A stretch of 64,000 nt of DNA, from the NCBI GenBank assembly GCA_903813345.2, contig CAIIXF020000008.1:12303278-12367277 (forward strand). The letters are read 5' to 3'. A program made the translations under genes and the position numbers. Shown in pieces: positions 63,401-64,000 of the stretch; the first letter of the stretch is position 1, and each line of letters begins with the position of its first letter. The notes under the pieces are model-generated. The model was not told the DNA's origin. It was given only the letters and a program-made list of their open reading frames with translations, and made no database searches. This DNA comes from Owenia fusiformis. Its lineage: Eukaryota > Annelida > Polychaeta > Sabellida > Oweniidae.

Positions 63401-63679
63401 GTCAGCGATGTAGTCAAGTTTGCGCTGAGTGAGTAAACCATCTGTAAAAATTGAATCGAATAAAACATTCAAAACTGACGATATTGTGCTCGAGTCATGA
63501 AACCCTGGAAATGTTGAAGCTGCCGAATAACCATTCGATATTAGGAAGGTGCGCATTGGAATTTTTAAACACGAACACCTTGATTTTCAAAAAATTGATT
63601 GAATGAATTAACACTCACCTATGACCGTTATTTCACCCAGTACAATCAATGTTAGTAGAGAAACTAGATTAACTGTCAT
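50945..63679 (-). CDS. Gene C: membrane-anchored GH20 chitobiase-like protein, probable pseudoenzyme
   Basis: Twelve exons, all GT-AG: 63619-63679, 62925-63441, 62507-62700, 62157-62415, 61787-61958, 61459-61574, 60613-61237, 60129-60369, 59390-59642, 59158-59298, 52573-52613, 50945-51405. They join in frame to 3081 nt (1026 residues plus stop). The start MTVNLVSLLTLIV is a signal peptide. Exon 2 is the chitobiase N-terminal carbohydrate-binding-like domain, exons 3-4 GH20b, exons 5-9 the GH20 barrel (DVARNFHSKEDIMRLIDGM, HLTDDEGWRLEI, EIDVPGH, HPYEPDPEERG), and exons 10-11 the C-terminal domain. Exon 12 gives a helix at about 885-907 and a 119-residue tail. The GH20 family hydrolyses terminal beta-GlcNAc from chitobiose or glycans by substrate-assisted catalysis with an Asp-Glu pair. 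Here the motif reads IFGGDQ (D548-Q549), so activity is doubtful. A binding or receptor role is inference. Intron 10 is 6.5 kb because of an insertion. Confidence 0.85.
52970..53250. repeat. 12-bp tandem repeat
   Basis: Degenerate array of GATGACCTGACT with several unit variants and lengths. It could be read as a tetrapeptide repeat, but stops and length changes interrupt every frame, so it is treated as non-coding. Confidence 0.85.
57815..58330. repeat. Two stretches of degenerate CCCTAA-like repeats
   Basis: 57815-57925 and about 58190-58330 are rich in CTAACCCTAA and one-base variants, resembling interstitial telomeric repeat but much decayed. They lie within the intron 10 insertion. Confidence 0.55.
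60613..61237 (-). other. Gene C exon 7: GH20 active-site exon with Asp-Gln
   Basis: This 625-nt exon holds the barrel core: EIDVPGHCHAAIIAM (the conserved PGH is present), then KTFIFGGDQVAEGTW, then the conserved WHNIWELG region. In active GH20 enzymes the middle motif is H-x-G-G-D-E, where Glu is the general acid and Asp orients the substrate N-acetyl group. Here the Glu codon is CAG at 60910-60912 (minus strand) and the His position is Ile. Surrounding residues keep the fold signature, so this is substitution and not decay. Confidence 0.85.
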
Positions 63680-64000
63680 TTTGACACCTGCTTTGTCTGC
63701 TTTGATGATCTACAGTATGTCTTCCTGCCCTATGTTGTAAGTTGAAACAAATTGAATGCAATTTTAAATAGAAATAGTCACTCCTATGCATCCTATAGTG
63801 AACCGTCAGTCAGTCAGTCAGACAGTCCGTCCGTCTAATATAGTAAAATGTTGCATTTTTGGTGAAAATTAGGTCAACATTTTTGAAAAAGTATGTTGAT
63901 TGGTCCATTGCCCCTTTAATATCACTTAGATCTGATTAACTTAATTATCATTATGTATAATTTTCTTGAAGATAATGAATGGGTCTAAAAGATACACCCA
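63680..64000 (-). other. Upstream flank of gene C
   Basis: Holds the 5' UTR and promoter region of gene C and a short CAGT/CCGT simple repeat (63807-63836). No TATA box or other element could be placed with confidence. Confidence 0.4.

Overview
This is an AT-rich, intron-bearing animal (metazoan) locus. The evidence is twelve-exon genes with GT-AG introns in conserved phases, plus LTR, DIRS-like, LINE, Tc1/mariner, SINE and foldback/MITE elements. The host gene family (chitobiase-type GH20 hexosaminidase) and the DIRS-like element suit a marine invertebrate; a hemichordate or similar deuterostome is plausible, but the sequence alone does not prove it.

The backbone is a tandem array of three closely related genes, all on the minus strand: gene C (50945-63679, 12 exons, 1026 codons), gene B (32657-43802, 12 exons, 1021 codons) and gene A (22870-25951, exons 1-5 only, cut by the window edge). 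Each full copy encodes a signal peptide, the N-terminal carbohydrate-binding-like domain of chitobiases, a GH20b domain, a GH20 barrel, a C-terminal domain, one transmembrane helix and a cytoplasmic tail of about 118 residues. In B and C the catalytic Asp-Glu pair reads Asp-Gln and the usual His of the same motif is Ile. The proteins therefore look like membrane-anchored pseudo-hexosaminidases, perhaps chitin or glycan receptors. B looks like a chimera: its introns 1-5 match A where A is visible, and from inside exon 7 onward it matches C.

Region by region: 1-22869 is the expanded intron 5 of gene A, a nest of transposons. An old element shared with gene B intron 5 holds a Tc1/mariner copy (2677-19693). 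That copy was split by a 7.4-kb TIR element (3168-10545), which contains a LINE tail, a foldback element with a TTAA MITE inside it, and a DIRS-like retrotransposon. It was also split by an 8.6-kb LTR retrotransposon (10912-19495) whose 2.7-kb LTRs are mostly a higher-order minisatellite. The segment 25952-32656 is the spacer between genes B and A. The segment 43803-50944 is the matching spacer between C and B and carries a near-identical 2323-bp tandem duplication. Gene C intron 10 holds a 6.2-kb insertion (about 52912-59105) absent from B.

All exon models were built by hand from splice sites and frame continuity. No search or alignment was run.
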